DNA from: Pseudooceanicola endophyticus
Lineage (GTDB): Bacteria; Pseudomonadota; Alphaproteobacteria; Rhodobacterales; Rhodobacteraceae
DNA: 64,000 bases
Direction: 5' to 3'
Assembly: GCF_018760365.1 (NCBI RefSeq)
Contig: NZ_JAHIAB010000002.1
Coordinates: forward strand, 248,001 to 312,000
The translations under genes and the position numbers were made by a program. A model generated the notes under the pieces. It searched no databases, had not been told where the DNA came from, and worked only from the letters and a program-made list of their open reading frames with translations. This document shows positions 52,027 to 62,539 of the stretch, piece after piece; the stretch's first letter is position 1, and every line of letters starts with the position of its first letter.

Positions 52027-53381
52027 TCGGCAGCCTCCTGCGGTTGGCCCTCCAGCCAGGCGGTCCAGAGCTCCTTGGCGCGGTCGGTATAGCCCTTGTA
52101 GCGGTCCTTGCGGCCGCGACGGCCCCCGCGCACGCCCTCGAGCGGCGGGAACAGCCCGAAGTTCACGTTCATCGGCTGGAAGGTCTTGGCCTCGGCGCCG
52201 CCGGTGATGTGGTGGATCAGGGCACCCATGGCGGTTTGCTGGGGCACGGGCGCGACCGGGGTCCCGAGGATCTCGGCCGCGGCGAGGCGGCCCGCGAGAA
52301 GGCCCATGGCGGCGCTTTCCACGTAGCCCTCGACCCCGGTGATCTGGCCGGCAAAGCGGATATGGGGCCGCGATTTCAGCCGCATCTGGTCATCCAGCAG
52401 CGTCGGAGAGTTGATGAAGGTGTTGCGGTGGATGCCGCCCAGGCGGGCGAAGCGGGCGTTTTCCAGCCCCGGGATCATCCGCAGCACCTCGGTCTGGGCG
52501 CCGTACTTCATCTTGGTCTGGAAGCCCACGATGTTGTAGAGCGTGCCAAGGGCGTTGTCGCGGCGCAGCTGGACCACGGCATAGGCCTTTTCCTCGGGCT
52601 TGTGGGTATTGGTCAGGCCGACGGGCTTCATCGGGCCGTGGCGCAGGGTCTCGCGACCGCGCTCGGCCATCACCTCGATCGGCAGGCAGCCGTCGAAATA
52701 GCCGGCGGTCTCGCCCTCGTGGAACTCGGTCTTCTCGGCGGCCAGCAGCGCGTCGATGAAGGCCTCGTACTGGTCCCTGGTCATCGGGCAGTTGAGGTAG
52801 GCCTTCTGCTCTTCCTCGGTCTCGCCCTTGTCGTAGCGCGATTGCAGCCAGGCCACGCCCATGTCGATGCTGTCGGCATAGAGAATGGGGGCGATGGCGT
52901 CGAAGAAGGCCAGCGCATCGGTGCCGGTCTCGGCCTGGATAGCCTTGCCGAGGCCCTCGGAGGTCAGCGGGCCGGTGGCGATGATCCACTTGCCCTCGCT
53001 CGGCAGGGTGTCGATCTCTCCGGCTTCGACGCGGATCAGCGGATGCGAGAGCAGCCGGTCGGTGACCGCCTCGGCGAAGGGATCACGGTCCACGGCCAGG
53101 GCGCCGCCGGCGGGCAGGCGGTGCTTGTCCGCCATCTCCATGATCAGGCCGCCCGCCGCGCGCATCTCCCAGTGGAGAAGGCCCACGGCGTTCTGCTCGT
53201 CATCATCGGAGCGGAAGGAATTGGAGCACACCATCTCGGCCAGGTGGCCGGTCTTGTGCGCGAAGGTGCCAACCTGGGGGCGCATCTCGTGGATCACCAC
53301 GGGAACCCCGGCCTGGGCGGCTTGCCATGCGGCTTCAGAGCCTGCCATGCCGCCGCCGATGATATGCAATGTCTCGGTCAT
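52023..53381 (-). CDS. trmFO: Methylenetetrahydrofolate--tRNA-(uracil-5-)-methyltransferase
   Basis: FAD- and folate-dependent enzyme making m5U54 in the T-loop of tRNA. About 452 residues, with the Rossmann FAD loop [16 protein letters not shown] at the start, [12 protein letters not shown] with the catalytic Cys, and the C-terminal [19 protein letters not shown] block. Two ATGs (53381 and 53390) are possible and neither has a clear Shine-Dalgarno; 53381 begins [11 protein letters not shown]. First gene of a three-gene operon. Confidence 0.96.
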   Translation of the reverse strand: MTETLHIIGGGMAGSEAAWQAAQAGVPVVIHEMRPQVGTFAHKTGHLAEMVCSNSFRSDDDEQNAVGLLHWEMRAAGGLIMEMADKHRLPAGGALAVDRDPFAEAVTDRLLSHPLIRVEAGEIDTLPSEGKWIIATGPLTSEGLGKAIQAETGTDALAFFDAIAPILYADSIDMGVAWLQSRYDKGETEEEQKAYLNCPMTRDQYEAFIDALLAAEKTEFHEGETAGYFDGCLPIEVMAERGRETLRHGPMKPVGLTNTHKPEEKAYAVVQLRRDNALGTLYNIVGFQTKMKYGAQTEVLRMIPGLENARFARLGGIHRNTFINSPTLLDDQMRLKSRPHIRFAGQITGVEGYVESAAMGLLAGRLAAAEILGTPVAPVPQQTAMGALIHHITGGAEAKTFQPMNVNFGLFPPLEGVRGGRRGRKDRYKGYTDRAKELWTAWLEGQPQEAAE

Positions 53382-53496
53382 GGGCGGCATGTAGGCGAAG
53401 GCGGGGCGCTTGCAAAGGGGCTGCGCGGGGTCTTGCGCGAAAAGCGCTGTTTTCCGGGGCGGCGGGATCGGCCATGGTAGGGCAGGAGGACGCGCG

Positions 53497-53922
53497 ATGG
53501 ATCTTGAGGCCCTGCGGAATTTCCTGCGCAGCCGCTTTCCCCAGGTGGCCGGGGATTACCTGCCCGAAGAGCACGAGGGCAGGCTGGTCCTGCGGCTGCG
53601 GGTGGGCGCGCATCACCTGCGTCCCGGGGGGACGGTTTCGGGGCCCGCGCTTTTCGGGCTGGCCGATGTGGCCTTCTACCTCGCGCTGCTGGCGCGGATC
53701 GGACCGCAGGCGCTGGCGGTGACGACCTCGGGCCAGATCGACTTCATGCGCAAGCCCGGCCCCGGACGGGATGTTCTGGCCCGACCCGAGATCCTGAAGC
53801 TGGGGCGGCGGCTGGCGGTGGGCGAGGTGCGCCTTTACAGCGAGGGCCTGCCGGATCCGGTGGCCCGGGCCGCGCTGACCTACGCGATTCCGCCGGATCC
53901 GGGCGGCAAAGCGGGCGCTTGA
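53497..53922 (+). CDS. Hotdog-fold thioesterase, PaaI-like
   Basis: A 141-residue hotdog-fold protein, likely an acyl-CoA thioesterase. The pattern [25 protein letters not shown] corresponds to the PaaI HGG...AD helix region, with GGTVSGP in place of HGG and an Asp on the helix. The later [12 protein letters not shown] is the usual strand. CAGGAGGA lies 6 bp before the ATG. Substrate unknown. It is divergent from trmFO and followed by the AT-rich rplM promoter region. Confidence 0.8.
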   Translation: MDLEALRNFLRSRFPQVAGDYLPEEHEGRLVLRLRVGAHHLRPGGTVSGPALFGLADVAFYLALLARIGPQALAVTTSGQIDFMRKPGPGRDVLARPEILKLGRRLAVGEVRLYSEGLPDPVARAALTYAIPPDPGGKAGA

Positions 53923-53988
53923 ATGTGGTATCATTATACCTATTTTGCAACCATATGTTTTTGCTTTATTAATTTGGATCTTGTCCAA

Positions 53989-54016
53989 TTGACGGGGGCG
54001 AATTTGGCTGTATAAC
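53989..54016 (+). promoter_or_regulatory. Sigma-70 promoter of rplM-rpsI
   Basis: TTGACG (-35, 53989-53994), 16-bp spacer and TATAAC (-10, 54011-54016). An AT-rich stretch (53930-53985) upstream may act as an UP element. This is a strong housekeeping promoter suited to ribosomal protein genes. Confidence 0.75.
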
Positions 54017-54081
54017 CCGGCCATCACGTCGCCCGCGGGTCTTCGGACAGCGCGGGCTGCCAATTTTCAAAGGGCACCGTC

Positions 54082-54543
54082 ATGAAAACCTTCTCTGCAA
54101 CGCCTGCAGACATCGACAAGAAGTGGATCATCATCGACGCCGAAGGCGTCGTGCTGGGCCGTCTTGCATCGATCGTCGCCATGCGCCTGCGTGGCAAGCA
54201 CAAGCCGTCGTTCACCCCCCACATGGACATGGGCGACAACGTCATCGTCATCAATGCCGACAAGATCCAGCTGACCGGCAAGAAGCGTGGCGACAAGAAA
54301 TACTACTGGCACACCGGCTTCCCGGGTGGGATCAAGGACCGCACCGCGGGCCAGATCCTGGACGGCAAGTACCCGGAGCGCGTCGTGACCCTCGCGGTCA
54401 AGCGCATGCTGCCCGGCAACCGCCTGTCCCGCCAGCAGATGACCAACCTGCGCGTCTACGCAGGCGCTGAGCACCCGCACGAAGCGCAGGCGCCGGAAGT
54501 GCTGGACGTCAAATCCCTGAACTCCAAGAACACCCGGAGCTGA
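54082..54543 (+). CDS. rplM: 50S ribosomal protein L13
   Basis: Large-subunit protein L13, 153 residues, recognised from [56 protein letters not shown] and [16 protein letters not shown]. First of the universal rplM-rpsI pair. AAAGGG upstream; rpsI begins 5 bp after the stop. Confidence 0.99.
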   Translation: MKTFSATPADIDKKWIIIDAEGVVLGRLASIVAMRLRGKHKPSFTPHMDMGDNVIVINADKIQLTGKKRGDKKYYWHTGFPGGIKDRTAGQILDGKYPERVVTLAVKRMLPGNRLSRQQMTNLRVYAGAEHPHEAQAPEVLDVKSLNSKNTRS

Positions 54544-54548
54544 GTCAG

Positions 54549-55037
54549 ATGGCTGATCAAGTGAATTCCCTGGAAGAGCTCAAGGGTGCTGTCGCCGAAG
54601 CCGGCACCGTGGTCACGCTCGACGCACCGCGCGAGCCGGTTCGCGACGAACTGGGCCGCTCCTATGCCACCGGCAAGCGTAAAGACGCTGTTGCCCGCGT
54701 CTGGGTCAAGCCCGGCTCCGGCAAGGTCACCGTCAACGGCAAGGACATGAGCAAGTACTTCGCTCGTCCGGTTCTGCAGCTGATCGTGAACCAGCCCTTC
54801 GGCATCGCCGGCGTCGACGGCCAGTTCGACGTGATGGCCACCGTCAAGGGCGGCGGTCTCTCCGGTCAGGCCGGTGCCGTGAAGCACGGTATCTCCAAGG
54901 CGCTGCAACTCTTCGACCCGTCCCTGCGCGACGCTCTGAAAGCCGCCGGCTTCCTGACCCGCGACAGCCGCGTCGTCGAGCGTAAGAAGTACGGTAAGCG
55001 CAAGGCACGCCGCAGCTTCCAGTTCTCCAAGCGCTGA
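54549..55037 (+). CDS. rpsI: 30S ribosomal protein S9
   Basis: Small-subunit protein S9, 162 residues. The core begins [28 protein letters not shown], and the C-terminal tail [15 protein letters not shown] contacts P-site tRNA. An N-terminal extension of about 35 residues is usual in alphaproteobacteria. Followed by a good terminator. Confidence 0.99.
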   Translation: MADQVNSLEELKGAVAEAGTVVTLDAPREPVRDELGRSYATGKRKDAVARVWVKPGSGKVTVNGKDMSKYFARPVLQLIVNQPFGIAGVDGQFDVMATVKGGGLSGQAGAVKHGISKALQLFDPSLRDALKAAGFLTRDSRVVERKKYGKRKARRSFQFSKR

Positions 55038-55063
55038 TCCTTCGCGTTTCGGAACGATTTCGG

Positions 55064-55090
55064 AAAGGGCTCGCTTCGGCGGGCCCTTTT
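55064..55090 (+). terminator. Intrinsic terminator of rplM-rpsI
   Basis: AAAGGGC-CGC / GCG-GCCCTTTT stem with one mismatch and a TTCG tetraloop, ending in a T-tract, 27 bp after rpsI. Confidence 0.85.
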
Positions 55091-55549
55091 CCTGTTTGGA
55101 CAGGTTGGCGGGCGCCGGGATGGGCGGCACAGGGCCGGACCTGCTTGGGGCGCCCTGTCGGGCGGTCTCGCCCGGTCGGGGAGGTGTTCCATCGGAGGCA
55201 GCATGGGATTCCGGGGCGGCGTCCGGGAAGGGCCGTCTGACGGGGTTGAGGCCCCAGTGCCTGGTCCGTGCTTGCAGCCGATCCGGAGGTCACCCCGAAG
55301 ATCGGGATCCTGGCCGCCGGCGATGGTGCGCGCCGGCGCCATTGCGGGCAGTGGACAGGATCCGGATCGTGCAGGACAGCCACGGCCAGCGTCAGGGGCC
55401 GGGGGATCGCGCGGTGCCTTCCCGGGGTCCGGGGCCGACCCCATCGGAACGGCGTATTGCCGCGACAGCTCGACCGTCGCATGTCGGAACCGACCCGCCA
55501 CTGTGCGACCGGCTGTTCCCATTGAATGCCCCCGTTTCTTGGGCGCAAT
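55091..55549. other. Gene-poor stretch after rpsI
   Basis: No reading frame here looks like a real gene: frames lack ribosome binding sites and the translations are Arg/Pro/Gly-rich, as expected for non-coding GC-rich DNA. It borders the IS remnant and may be decayed sequence. Confidence 0.5.
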
Positions 55550-56055
55550 CGTGTCGCAGTCTCCGCTTGAAATCGACGGGCGACAGCATTCCGTTTCGGG
55601 CGTGCTTGGGCTTCGGGGTGTCGAACATCTCCATGCAGTCGAACATATCCTGCCCGGCTTCTTCGCGTGTTCGGTCGGTGGCCTGATGCCCGGTCCCGAA
55701 GGCGCATCTCACGTGCTGCCCGGCAGGCACATGTGACGGCAATCTGCCAAGAGGGGGCATTGCTGGCGAAATACGCGGGCGCCTTTGTCTGGCACACAGT
55801 CTCCCTGCTGATCCTCACAGTTTACGGTATCCCGCTCCTCCGCCACTCTCAGAAGCGCGCGCTTGAGCCGACGGATCCGGGCCTCTTTCCCGGCGTCACC
55901 AGATGATGCCTTCGCGAACGTCTTCTTCAGGCGCAGAGCGCTTGATGGCTCTTGTCCAGACGCCCAGCCACCTCCCTGATCGGGGAACGCCTCTCCATGA
56001 TCTGAGAGACGGCGTCTCTCTTGAAATCGTCGTGGAACTTGGTGCGGCTCGTCAT
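55550..56055 (-). pseudogene. Decayed IS3-family transposase remnant (orfA and tail of orfB)
   Basis: The minus strand starts at 56055 with MTSRTKFHDDFKRDAVSQIM and continues ERRSPIREVAGRL, the typical OrfA helix-turn-helix of IS3-family elements, but stops after 42 codons (55927). In other frames, RIRRLKRALLRVAEERD (55842-55895) and APAYFASN (about 55765-55790) continue OrfA. Only the end of OrfB survives (about 55556-55650): MFDCMEMFDTPKPKHARNG then MLSPVDFKRR, matching the DYIExxYNxxRxHxxxGxxSPxxFE end of IS3 DDE transposases. The catalytic DDE core is deleted. It is inactive. No matching inverted ends were found. Confidence 0.8.
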
Positions 56056-56100
56056 GGCCTCCTTGCCTCAAAATTGGCTTAGAGGGCGTCCACGAGACAC

Positions 56101-56126
56101 GGGGCTATTCGGCGGGGCTATTCGGC
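56101..56126. repeat. 13-bp tandem duplication at the edge of the IS remnant
   Basis: GGGGCTATTCGGC occurs twice head to tail, just outside the 5' end of the decayed transposase gene and 15 bp before the end of the chemoreceptor gene. It may be a trace of insertion or excision, or replication slippage. Confidence 0.6.
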
Positions 56127-56140
56127 CAGAGGCCGGAAGG

Positions 56141-57952
56141 TCAGGCCCGGCGCCGGTCCGGTTGCGCCTCTCGTCCTGCCCGGTTGTTTGCGATGCGGCG
56201 ATCGCTCAGATCGACCCCGCCGGTGATGCGGAACTCTCCGACCCGTGCAGCCAGGGTGTTGGCCGTCTCAGACAGGACGGCATTGGACGACAGGGTTTCC
56301 TCGAAGATCGCGGCATTGGACTGGGTGAAGGCCTCCAGTTCGGTAATGGCGGTGCTGACTTCGCGCAGGCCGCGGGATTGGTCCGCAGTGGCCTCCGACA
56401 CGGCCTGCATCCGTTCCACCGTCCGTTCGACCGCGGTGCGGATTCCGGAAAGCGCCGTGCCGGTGGTCTTTACCAGATCGACACCGCGATGGACATGCGA
56501 GGCCGAGGTGTTGATCAGCCCGTCGATCTCCTTGGCGGCGTTGGAGCTGCGCTGCGCCAGGGCCCGCACCTCGTTGGCGACCACGGCAAAGCCGCGCCCG
56601 GCCTCGCCGGCGCGCGCGGCCTCGACCCCGGCATTCAGCGCCAGCAGGTTGGTCTGGAAGGCGATGTCGTCGATCACCGTGATGATCTTGCGGATTTCCG
56701 AAGAGGATCCCTCGATCTGGTCCATCGCCGACACCGTCGTTTCCATGAGCTGGTTGCCCGATCCGGCCTGATTGCGGCTGTCCTCGGTGGCGGTGCGGGC
56801 AGCCGCTGTGTCGCGGGCGATTTCCTCGATCAGCGTGGTCAGCTGTTGCAGCGTCGCCGCCGCGTCCGACAGGGTTGCGACCTGCTTTTCGGTGCGCCGG
56901 CCCAGATCCTCGGCGGCATCGCGGATCTCGCGCGACTGGTTGCGGATCGAGACGACCTCGGCCTGAACCACCGTCATCGCCTCTTCCAGCCGCGCGACCC
57001 CGGCGTTGAAGCTTTCGGAGAGCCCGTCGAACTCGCTTGGCAGGGGCTGGTCGATGCGGGTGGTCAGATCGCCCCCGGCCAGCGCCGCCAACCGCTCGCG
57101 CAGCAGGGCGATCACGGCCTCGACCCCGGCGCGGTGACGGGCCTGGGTGGCGGCGACCTCGGCCTCGGCCTGGCGCAGGGCGGCGGCATTTTCCTCCGAG
57201 CGGCGCAGCGCATCCTCCGCCTCGCTGCGGGCGCGGGTGGCCGAGGCAATGGCCTCCTCGGTCAGGGTCATAGCCTCTTCCGCCTCGCGCTGGCGGCTGT
57301 CGGCCTGGGCCAGGGCAATGCGGGCCTTTTCCATCGCGGCCTCCAGCTGCCCGTGGCGGCGCTCGGAAAACAGCGTCTGGGTCCGCCGGGCCGAGATCAT
57401 GAGGGTCAGCAGCCCGCCGGTCAGCGCCAGGGCGCCAAGCTGGAACAGCACATGAGAGAGCCCGCTGTCCAGGAAGACCAGCCTTGGAAACAGCAGGCCG
57501 AGCAGCAGGTGATGGGCCAGGATCAGCGCGCCGGCCCCGGCCAGCGCTGTGCGCGAGGACAGCATGGAGATCGCCGCCAGGGCGATGAAGTACAGAACGT
57601 GGCTGTCGGATTGCACGGGCTGCCCCTTGAGGGCGGCATTCAGCAGGATGCACTGGGCGACCAGCGCCAGCGCCAGGGTGACATGCCCCGCGCGGCTGTC
57701 CCGGCGGGCCGCAAGCACGGCGCCGAGGGCCGCCAGAAGCGTTGCGGGCAGGACCCAGGGCAGGGTGCCGTTGTCGGCAAACCAGGCGGCGGCAGCCACC
57801 AGCAGGGGGAGAGCCATCCCCGCAAGGCCAAGCGCCCGGGCCACCTGCCGGCGCTGCCGAAGGAAGCGCGGGCCAAGGGGCGACGTGCCCTGCGGCTCTG
57901 GCCCCGGGCCGGTGGCCCCGGCAGAAAGGATTTCGTCGGTCGTCGTCGTCAC
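56141..57952 (-). CDS. Membrane methyl-accepting chemotaxis protein
   Basis: A 603-residue chemoreceptor. The N-terminal 190 residues hold about six hydrophobic helices with short loops ([19 protein letters not shown] ... [18 protein letters not shown]) rather than a periplasmic sensor. A long coiled coil (about 205-285), a HAMP-like segment ([27 protein letters not shown]) and the signalling domain follow, with tip [35 protein letters not shown]. The start is GTG at 57952. It probably senses a membrane or energy-related signal. No che genes are nearby. Confidence 0.9.
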   Translation of the reverse strand: MTTTTDEILSAGATGPGPEPQGTSPLGPRFLRQRRQVARALGLAGMALPLLVAAAAWFADNGTLPWVLPATLLAALGAVLAARRDSRAGHVTLALALVAQCILLNAALKGQPVQSDSHVLYFIALAAISMLSSRTALAGAGALILAHHLLLGLLFPRLVFLDSGLSHVLFQLGALALTGGLLTLMISARRTQTLFSERRHGQLEAAMEKARIALAQADSRQREAEEAMTLTEEAIASATRARSEAEDALRRSEENAAALRQAEAEVAATQARHRAGVEAVIALLRERLAALAGGDLTTRIDQPLPSEFDGLSESFNAGVARLEEAMTVVQAEVVSIRNQSREIRDAAEDLGRRTEKQVATLSDAAATLQQLTTLIEEIARDTAAARTATEDSRNQAGSGNQLMETTVSAMDQIEGSSSEIRKIITVIDDIAFQTNLLALNAGVEAARAGEAGRGFAVVANEVRALAQRSSNAAKEIDGLINTSASHVHRGVDLVKTTGTALSGIRTAVERTVERMQAVSEATADQSRGLREVSTAITELEAFTQSNAAIFEETLSSNAVLSETANTLAARVGEFRITGGVDLSDRRIANNRAGREAQPDRRRA

Positions 57953-58018
57953 GGCAGGCCCCGGCGCAGGATCATCCCCTCCGGAGTGACAGATTCGCCT
58001 TTCCCGGCGCTTAACCCC

Positions 58019-58639
58019 TCAGCGGTCCGCTTCGATCAGGCCGAGGCCGCGCAGGTAGATCCCGATGCCGCTTTCCAGCAGGTCCTCGGGGTTGTAGGGG
58101 CTTTGCGATCCGGGCGAATTGCGCGCGAAAAGCTCCACGACACCGTGGCACATCGCCCAGATATGCGCCGAGAACATCGAGGCCGGAGGGCGCTTATCCT
58201 CGGGAATGTGACGCGAGAGGTCGCGCGCGGCACGCTCCAGCACCTCGCGGGCGCGGGCGGCGACGGCGGCCAGCTCGGGGGTGCGGTTGACGGAAATCCC
58301 GCTCTCGAACATCGAGATGTAGTGGCCGGGATACTTGCGGGCGAAGGCCAGGTAGGCGCGCCCCGTCGCCTCGAAGGCGGCCAGAGCCGAGGGCTGGCCG
58401 GTCTGGTAGGCATAGTCGATCACGTCGGCGAAGATCTCGTAGCCCTGGCGGGCGGCCTCGGCGATCAGGTCTTCGCGGCCCTCGAAATGGCGATAGACGG
58501 CGGCGGGGGTGACACCGGCCTGCTTGGCGGCCTCCGACAGGGTGAAGCCGGTCGGGCCCTTCTCCTCGATCAGGGCAAGGGCGGCCTCGACCAGCGCCTG
58601 ACGCAGGTTGCCGTGGTGATATCCGCGTTTCTTCGGCAT
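58019..58639 (-). CDS. TetR-family transcriptional regulator
   Basis: A 206-residue regulator with an N-terminal TetR helix-turn-helix (RQALVEAALALIEEKGPTGFTLSEAAKQAGVTPAAVYRHFEGREDLIAEAA) and a C-terminal WHG-type ligand domain (FSAHIWAMCHGVVELFA). It follows ppk2 with 3 bp between stop and start, so it is co-transcribed with it. It may regulate that operon or membrane/lipid genes elsewhere. Confidence 0.92.
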   Translation of the reverse strand: MPKKRGYHHGNLRQALVEAALALIEEKGPTGFTLSEAAKQAGVTPAAVYRHFEGREDLIAEAARQGYEIFADVIDYAYQTGQPSALAAFEATGRAYLAFARKYPGHYISMFESGISVNRTPELAAVAARAREVLERAARDLSRHIPEDKRPPASMFSAHIWAMCHGVVELFARNSPGSQSPYNPEDLLESGIGIYLRGLGLIEADR

Positions 58640-58642
58640 CGT

Positions 58643-59512
58643 TCAGGCGTCCCAGATCCCGGGGCCGCCGCAGATCAGGGGATCGGGGCGTCCGACCAGC
58701 CGGGCGTCCTTGTCGGTGTAATCCAGCGCGTTCAGCACCGTGCGCATGGCGGCCAGCCGGGCGCGGCGCTTGTCGTCACTGCGCACCACCGTCCAGGGGG
58801 CGTGATCGGTATGGGTATGGTCCAGCGTCTCGCGGATCGCGTCGGAATAGCTGTCCCAGCGGGACAGGCCCTGCACGTCGATCTCGCTCAGCTTCCATTG
58901 CTTCAGGGGGTCACGTTCCCGGTCCAGGAAGCGTTTCAGCTGCTCGGCGCGTCCGACGTTCAGCCAGAACTTGAACAGGTGCACGCCGTCCTCGACCAGC
59001 ATCCGTTCGAAATCCGGCACCTGCAGGAAGAAATGCCGGCGCTGCTCGGGGGTGCAGAAGCCGAAGACATGTTCCACCACGGCGCGATTGTACCAGGAAC
59101 GGTCGAACAGGCTGATCTCTCCGGCGGTGGGCAGGTGCTTGATGTAGCGCTGGAAGTACCACTGGCCGCGCTCGCGCTCATGGGGGGCGGGCAGGGCGAC
59201 GACATGGATGCCGCGGGGGTTCATGTATTCGTGGAAACGCTTGATCGTGCCGCCCTTGCCGGCGGCATCGCGCCCCTCGAACAGGCAGACGACCCGCGCG
59301 CCCGAGGTCTGGACCCAGGCCTGCATCTTCAGCAGCTCGACCTGAAGCGCCTCCAGCTCGGCCTCGTAGGGTTTGCGCGCCAGCCGTTCCAGATAGGGAT
59401 AGCCGCGGTCCAGAATGTCGCCGGGCTCGGCGCGCTTGATCGCCTCGCGCACCGCGCGGGGGGCGTCGTTGCGGTAGTATTCGCTGATGGCGCCATTGAA
59501 GGGCAGGTCCAC
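58643..59512 (-). CDS. ppk2: Polyphosphate kinase 2
   Basis: PPK2-family enzyme, 289 residues, which uses polyphosphate to phosphorylate nucleotides. It shows Walker [16 protein letters not shown], the lid residues NPRG, and Walker [20 protein letters not shown]. The single-domain form with this length is typical of class I PPK2 (nucleoside diphosphate phosphorylation), though class assignment from motifs is tentative. The start is GTG at 59512 with AAGGAAG upstream. Operon with tetR. Confidence 0.95.
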   Translation of the reverse strand: MDLPFNGAISEYYRNDAPRAVREAIKRAEPGDILDRGYPYLERLARKPYEAELEALQVELLKMQAWVQTSGARVVCLFEGRDAAGKGGTIKRFHEYMNPRGIHVVALPAPHERERGQWYFQRYIKHLPTAGEISLFDRSWYNRAVVEHVFGFCTPEQRRHFFLQVPDFERMLVEDGVHLFKFWLNVGRAEQLKRFLDRERDPLKQWKLSEIDVQGLSRWDSYSDAIRETLDHTHTDHAPWTVVRSDDKRRARLAAMRTVLNALDYTDKDARLVGRPDPLICGGPGIWDA

Positions 59513-59624
59513 GGGGTCTTCCTTTCGCGGTGAGTGTCGCGCGTGCGGAAGATGTAATGTGAAAAGCTTTAACGGGGAAGGGCACGCGGCGGAAAGGCCC
59601 GGAAAACCGGGGGAATTTCCACGT

Positions 59625-60572
59625 TCAGAGGGGCGCGCGCAGGGCGGCGCGGTCGATGGCGGCGATCACCCGGGCGCGGGCGGCATGATGGGGCATGTGG
59701 CCGATGCCGGGCAGCGGCGTCAGGGTGGTGCCGGGGATCTCGGCGGCCAGGCGGGCGGAATGGATCGACAGGCCGACCGTGGTGTCGGCAGTGCCGTGCA
59801 CCACCTCGACGGGCAGGGTGATCTGCGGATAGAGCGGGCTCTGCGCCGCCAGTTCAGCGCGCAGGCGGGTGCGCTGGCGAGCGTTCTCGACGAAGGCGCG
59901 GGGGCGCAGGATCAGCCCCAGGCCGATGTGATCCCCATAGCCGTCGGGCGCCTCCTGCGGCGCGAAAACGCCCTCCATCTGGGCGCGGACATAGGATTCT
60001 GGCACCCAGGCGCGGATCAGATGGGCCAGCGCCGGGCCCAGCAGCGGCATGGACAGCCGGGCGTGGAAGGCATCGAGCCGCCCGCGCCAGGGATGAGTGG
60101 CCCCCGCCACCGACACGATGGCCGAGGCATCGCCGGCCTGGCGCAGCGCCCAGGCCATCGCCACGGCGCCGCCGTAGCTGTGTCCGACGATGACGGGGCG
60201 GTGCAGGCCCAGCAGCCGCGCGGCCTCGGCCAGGTGGTCGGCCTGTTCGGCGATGCTGGCGCCGCCCTGTCCGATCCGGGCGCTGTAGCCCATGCCGGGG
60301 CGGTCGAAGACCGTCACCCGGTAGCGTTTCGCCAGCTCGGGAGCGAGGCGGAAGGTATAGTCGCGGGTGTTGCCGGAGGCGCCGTGGATCAGGACCACGT
60401 CGCGGCCCCGGCCCATCTGCACCGCATGGACCCGGTGCCCCCCGACCGAGATCAGCCGCCCCTCGGGCGGGTGTTCGGCCCGGGCGCGGGCTTCAAGGCG
60501 GGCACCGCGCCAGGCCGTCAGCCCGGCGCCGGTCGCCAGCAGGACGATCAGGACCGCCCAGAGGTCAGCCAA
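59625..60572 (-). CDS. Alpha/beta hydrolase
   Basis: A 315-residue alpha/beta hydrolase with an N-terminal membrane anchor or uncleaved signal ([18 protein letters not shown]). The oxyanion loop is IHGASGN, the nucleophile elbow GHSYGG (Ser near 137), the acid in HGTADTTV and the His in PGIGHMPHH. The start is TTG at 60572, overlapping the end of metA by 8 bp with AAGGAAG upstream, so it is coupled to metA. It is not a MetX-type acyltransferase: the fold is shared but the length and motifs are those of esterases/lipases. Substrate unknown. Confidence 0.85.
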   Translation of the reverse strand: MADLWAVLIVLLATGAGLTAWRGARLEARARAEHPPEGRLISVGGHRVHAVQMGRGRDVVLIHGASGNTRDYTFRLAPELAKRYRVTVFDRPGMGYSARIGQGGASIAEQADHLAEAARLLGLHRPVIVGHSYGGAVAMAWALRQAGDASAIVSVAGATHPWRGRLDAFHARLSMPLLGPALAHLIRAWVPESYVRAQMEGVFAPQEAPDGYGDHIGLGLILRPRAFVENARQRTRLRAELAAQSPLYPQITLPVEVVHGTADTTVGLSIHSARLAAEIPGTTLTPLPGIGHMPHHAARARVIAAIDRAALRAPL

Positions 60573-61509
60573 CCACGGCTTCCTTGCGCCCGATCGCCAT
60601 CAGGTCGTAGGGGGTTTCCTGGTAGATGTAGTTCACCCAGTTGCCGTAAAGCAGGTGGGCATGGCTGCGCCAGCGGTTCAGCGGCGTCTTCGCGGGATCA
60701 TCGTCGGGATAGTAGTTCAGCGGCACGCTGATCGGCGTGCCCCCGGCGACATCGCGGTCATATTCCTGCTTCAGCGTATCGCTGTCGTATTCGAAATGAT
60801 TGAAGACATAGAGCGCGTTATGCGCGGGATCCTCGACCAGGCAAGGGCCGGTGTCGGGATTGCCCAGCAGGGTCTTAAGACCACCGCCGGCAGCCTCGAT
60901 GTCGGACTGGCGCACCTCGGTCCAGCGCGACACCGGCACCGTGCAGGCATCCGAGAAGCCGCGCAGGAACGGCGAGGCCGGCGCCATGTTGGTCTGCGGA
61001 TAGCAGCCGAAGTACTTTTGCGGCAGCAGGTGCTTGGGCACGCCGTTGAAGTAGTTGATCATCGCCATGCCGCCCCAGCACACCCCGAAGGTCGAGAAGA
61101 CATGGCTCTGGGTCCATTCGAAGATCTCGCACAGCTCGTCCCAGTAGGTCACGGCCTCGAAGGGCAGGTGCTCTATCGGGGCGCCGGTGATGATCAGCCC
61201 GTCGAACTTCTCGCCGCTGGCCTTCACCTCCTGGAAGGGACGGTAGAAGCTTTCCATGTGGTCGGCGGCGGTGTTCCTGGTCTGATGCTCGCTCATGCGG
61301 ATCAGCGACAGGTCGATCTGCAGGGGCGTCGCGCCGATCAGCCGGGCGAACTGGTTCTCGGTCTGGATCTTCTTCGGCATCAGGTTCAGCAGGCCGATGC
61401 GCAGCGGGCGGATATCCTGGCGGGCGGCCTGATCCTCGGACATGACCATGACGCCCTCTCGGGTCAGGACGTCGTAGGCGGGCAGGTCGGAGGGGATCTT
61501 GATCGGCAT
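60565..61509 (-). CDS. metA: Homoserine O-acyltransferase (MetA type)
   Basis: First committed step of methionine synthesis, acylating homoserine from succinyl- or acetyl-CoA. The 314 residues carry the catalytic Cys in [10 protein letters not shown], the Glu/His triad members in the GIPEW-like region and FNHFEYD, and the start [15 protein letters not shown]. Acyl specificity cannot be settled by eye. Many alphaproteobacterial metA genes have a SAM-II riboswitch, but none is visible in the 26-bp gap to the upstream gene. It is translationally coupled to the hydrolase downstream. Confidence 0.97.
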   Translation of the reverse strand: MPIKIPSDLPAYDVLTREGVMVMSEDQAARQDIRPLRIGLLNLMPKKIQTENQFARLIGATPLQIDLSLIRMSEHQTRNTAADHMESFYRPFQEVKASGEKFDGLIITGAPIEHLPFEAVTYWDELCEIFEWTQSHVFSTFGVCWGGMAMINYFNGVPKHLLPQKYFGCYPQTNMAPASPFLRGFSDACTVPVSRWTEVRQSDIEAAGGGLKTLLGNPDTGPCLVEDPAHNALYVFNHFEYDSDTLKQEYDRDVAGGTPISVPLNYYPDDDPAKTPLNRWRSHAHLLYGNWVNYIYQETPYDLMAIGRKEAVVG

Positions 61510-61535
61510 GTCTGAACTCGGGCTTCTGGAAGAAC

Positions 61536-62408
61536 CTAGGTAGCGTCGTGACCGCGGCGCGCAAGGGCGGTCGCGATCAGCTCATTGAAATCCGCGGCAG
61601 AGCGGACGGCAGCGACCTCGTCCGCAAGGACCGTCACGCCGCGGCGCGCCATGGCCGCATAGCGCGGCTGGCGGTGGGCCAGGGCGCGGGCGTAGGTCCA
61701 GCGGACGAAGGCATCCGGGTCGACGGTCTCGGGAGTGCGCTCGAACGTCTCCAGATATTCCGCCCAGGCCTGCCGCAGGAAGGAAGGTTCGTAATACATC
61801 GGTTTCGGCGCCCGGTCAAAGCGACGGATCAATTCTTCCGTATGTGCCTCGTCGCCCTTGATCCAGACCAGCAGGGCGCTGTCGGACAGCGCGGTCAGGA
61901 TCTCGTCCTCGGGGTTGTCGGGGTCGACCACCTCGCAGATCGAACCGCCGCTGTCGCAGACGAAATGCGGGTAGCCGTAGAGGTCCTTGGCGCGGCGCAC
62001 GAAGCGCGGCGTGTCCAGCAGCGAGGCGATCTCGGCCTGGCGGTGCTGGTCCTGGCGGATCATGTATTCCTCGAAGGCCAGCCCGCCCTTCGAGGGGTCG
62101 CCGGGCTTGCCCAGGTAGGTCGAAAGCGGCGCCAGGTTGTTGAAGGTGATGTTGGAGCCGATGTAGATCGAGTCCGACATCAGCAGTTCCCGCAGGAAGG
62201 GGACCTGCATGGCATGACGCTTGGCATTGTCGGCAATGTGCTCGCCCATGTAGCGCGTGCCGATGCGGTAATCGACCGAGTAGTGGAACCAGTCGCCCGC
62301 GTCGCGCAGCAGGTTCGAGACATGGGTCTTGCCCAGCCCCGACATCCCGAAAAGCAGAATGCTTTTCTGCGGGGCATCCCGCCAGTCCTGCGCCGATTGG
62401 TAAAGCAT
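61536..62408 (-). CDS. P-loop ATPase/kinase-like protein of unknown function
   Basis: A 290-residue cytoplasmic protein with a P-loop [17 protein letters not shown] near residue 20 and an acidic hydrophobic strand [10 protein letters not shown]. It also has a conserved-looking middle ([43 protein letters not shown]). It resembles small nucleotide or shikimate-kinase-like P-loop proteins but matches no family I can name. It lies immediately upstream of metA (26 bp), probably the first gene of an ATPase-metA-hydrolase operon. Confidence 0.8.
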   Translation of the reverse strand: MLYQSAQDWRDAPQKSILLFGMSGLGKTHVSNLLRDAGDWFHYSVDYRIGTRYMGEHIADNAKRHAMQVPFLRELLMSDSIYIGSNITFNNLAPLSTYLGKPGDPSKGGLAFEEYMIRQDQHRQAEIASLLDTPRFVRRAKDLYGYPHFVCDSGGSICEVVDPDNPEDEILTALSDSALLVWIKGDEAHTEELIRRFDRAPKPMYYEPSFLRQAWAEYLETFERTPETVDPDAFVRWTYARALAHRQPRYAAMARRGVTVLADEVAAVRSAADFNELIATALARRGHDAT

Positions 62409-62539
62409 GAGTTCCGGGCCCTTCCGTTGCCCGGGCCGGTGAGCCGGGGCGATTGTGTCCCGGCATGCCTAGGCGAAGGCGCGGGAAGGGTCAAACCCCG
62501 GCGCTGCGCGCGGGGCCGTGGCGTGGCGCCGCTGCCGTC

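Noticed and set aside
55091-55549. Small genes in the gap after rpsI
   Set aside because: Candidate frames lack Shine-Dalgarno sequences, recognisable motifs and normal composition.
56021-59533. 1170-codon open frame on the plus strand
   Set aside because: Runs opposite the chemoreceptor, TetR and PPK2 genes, all with strong motifs; it is a GC-bias artefact.
61510-61535. SAM-II riboswitch before metA
   Set aside because: Only 26 bp lie between the genes, and the conserved SAM-II core is not seen there or just upstream.
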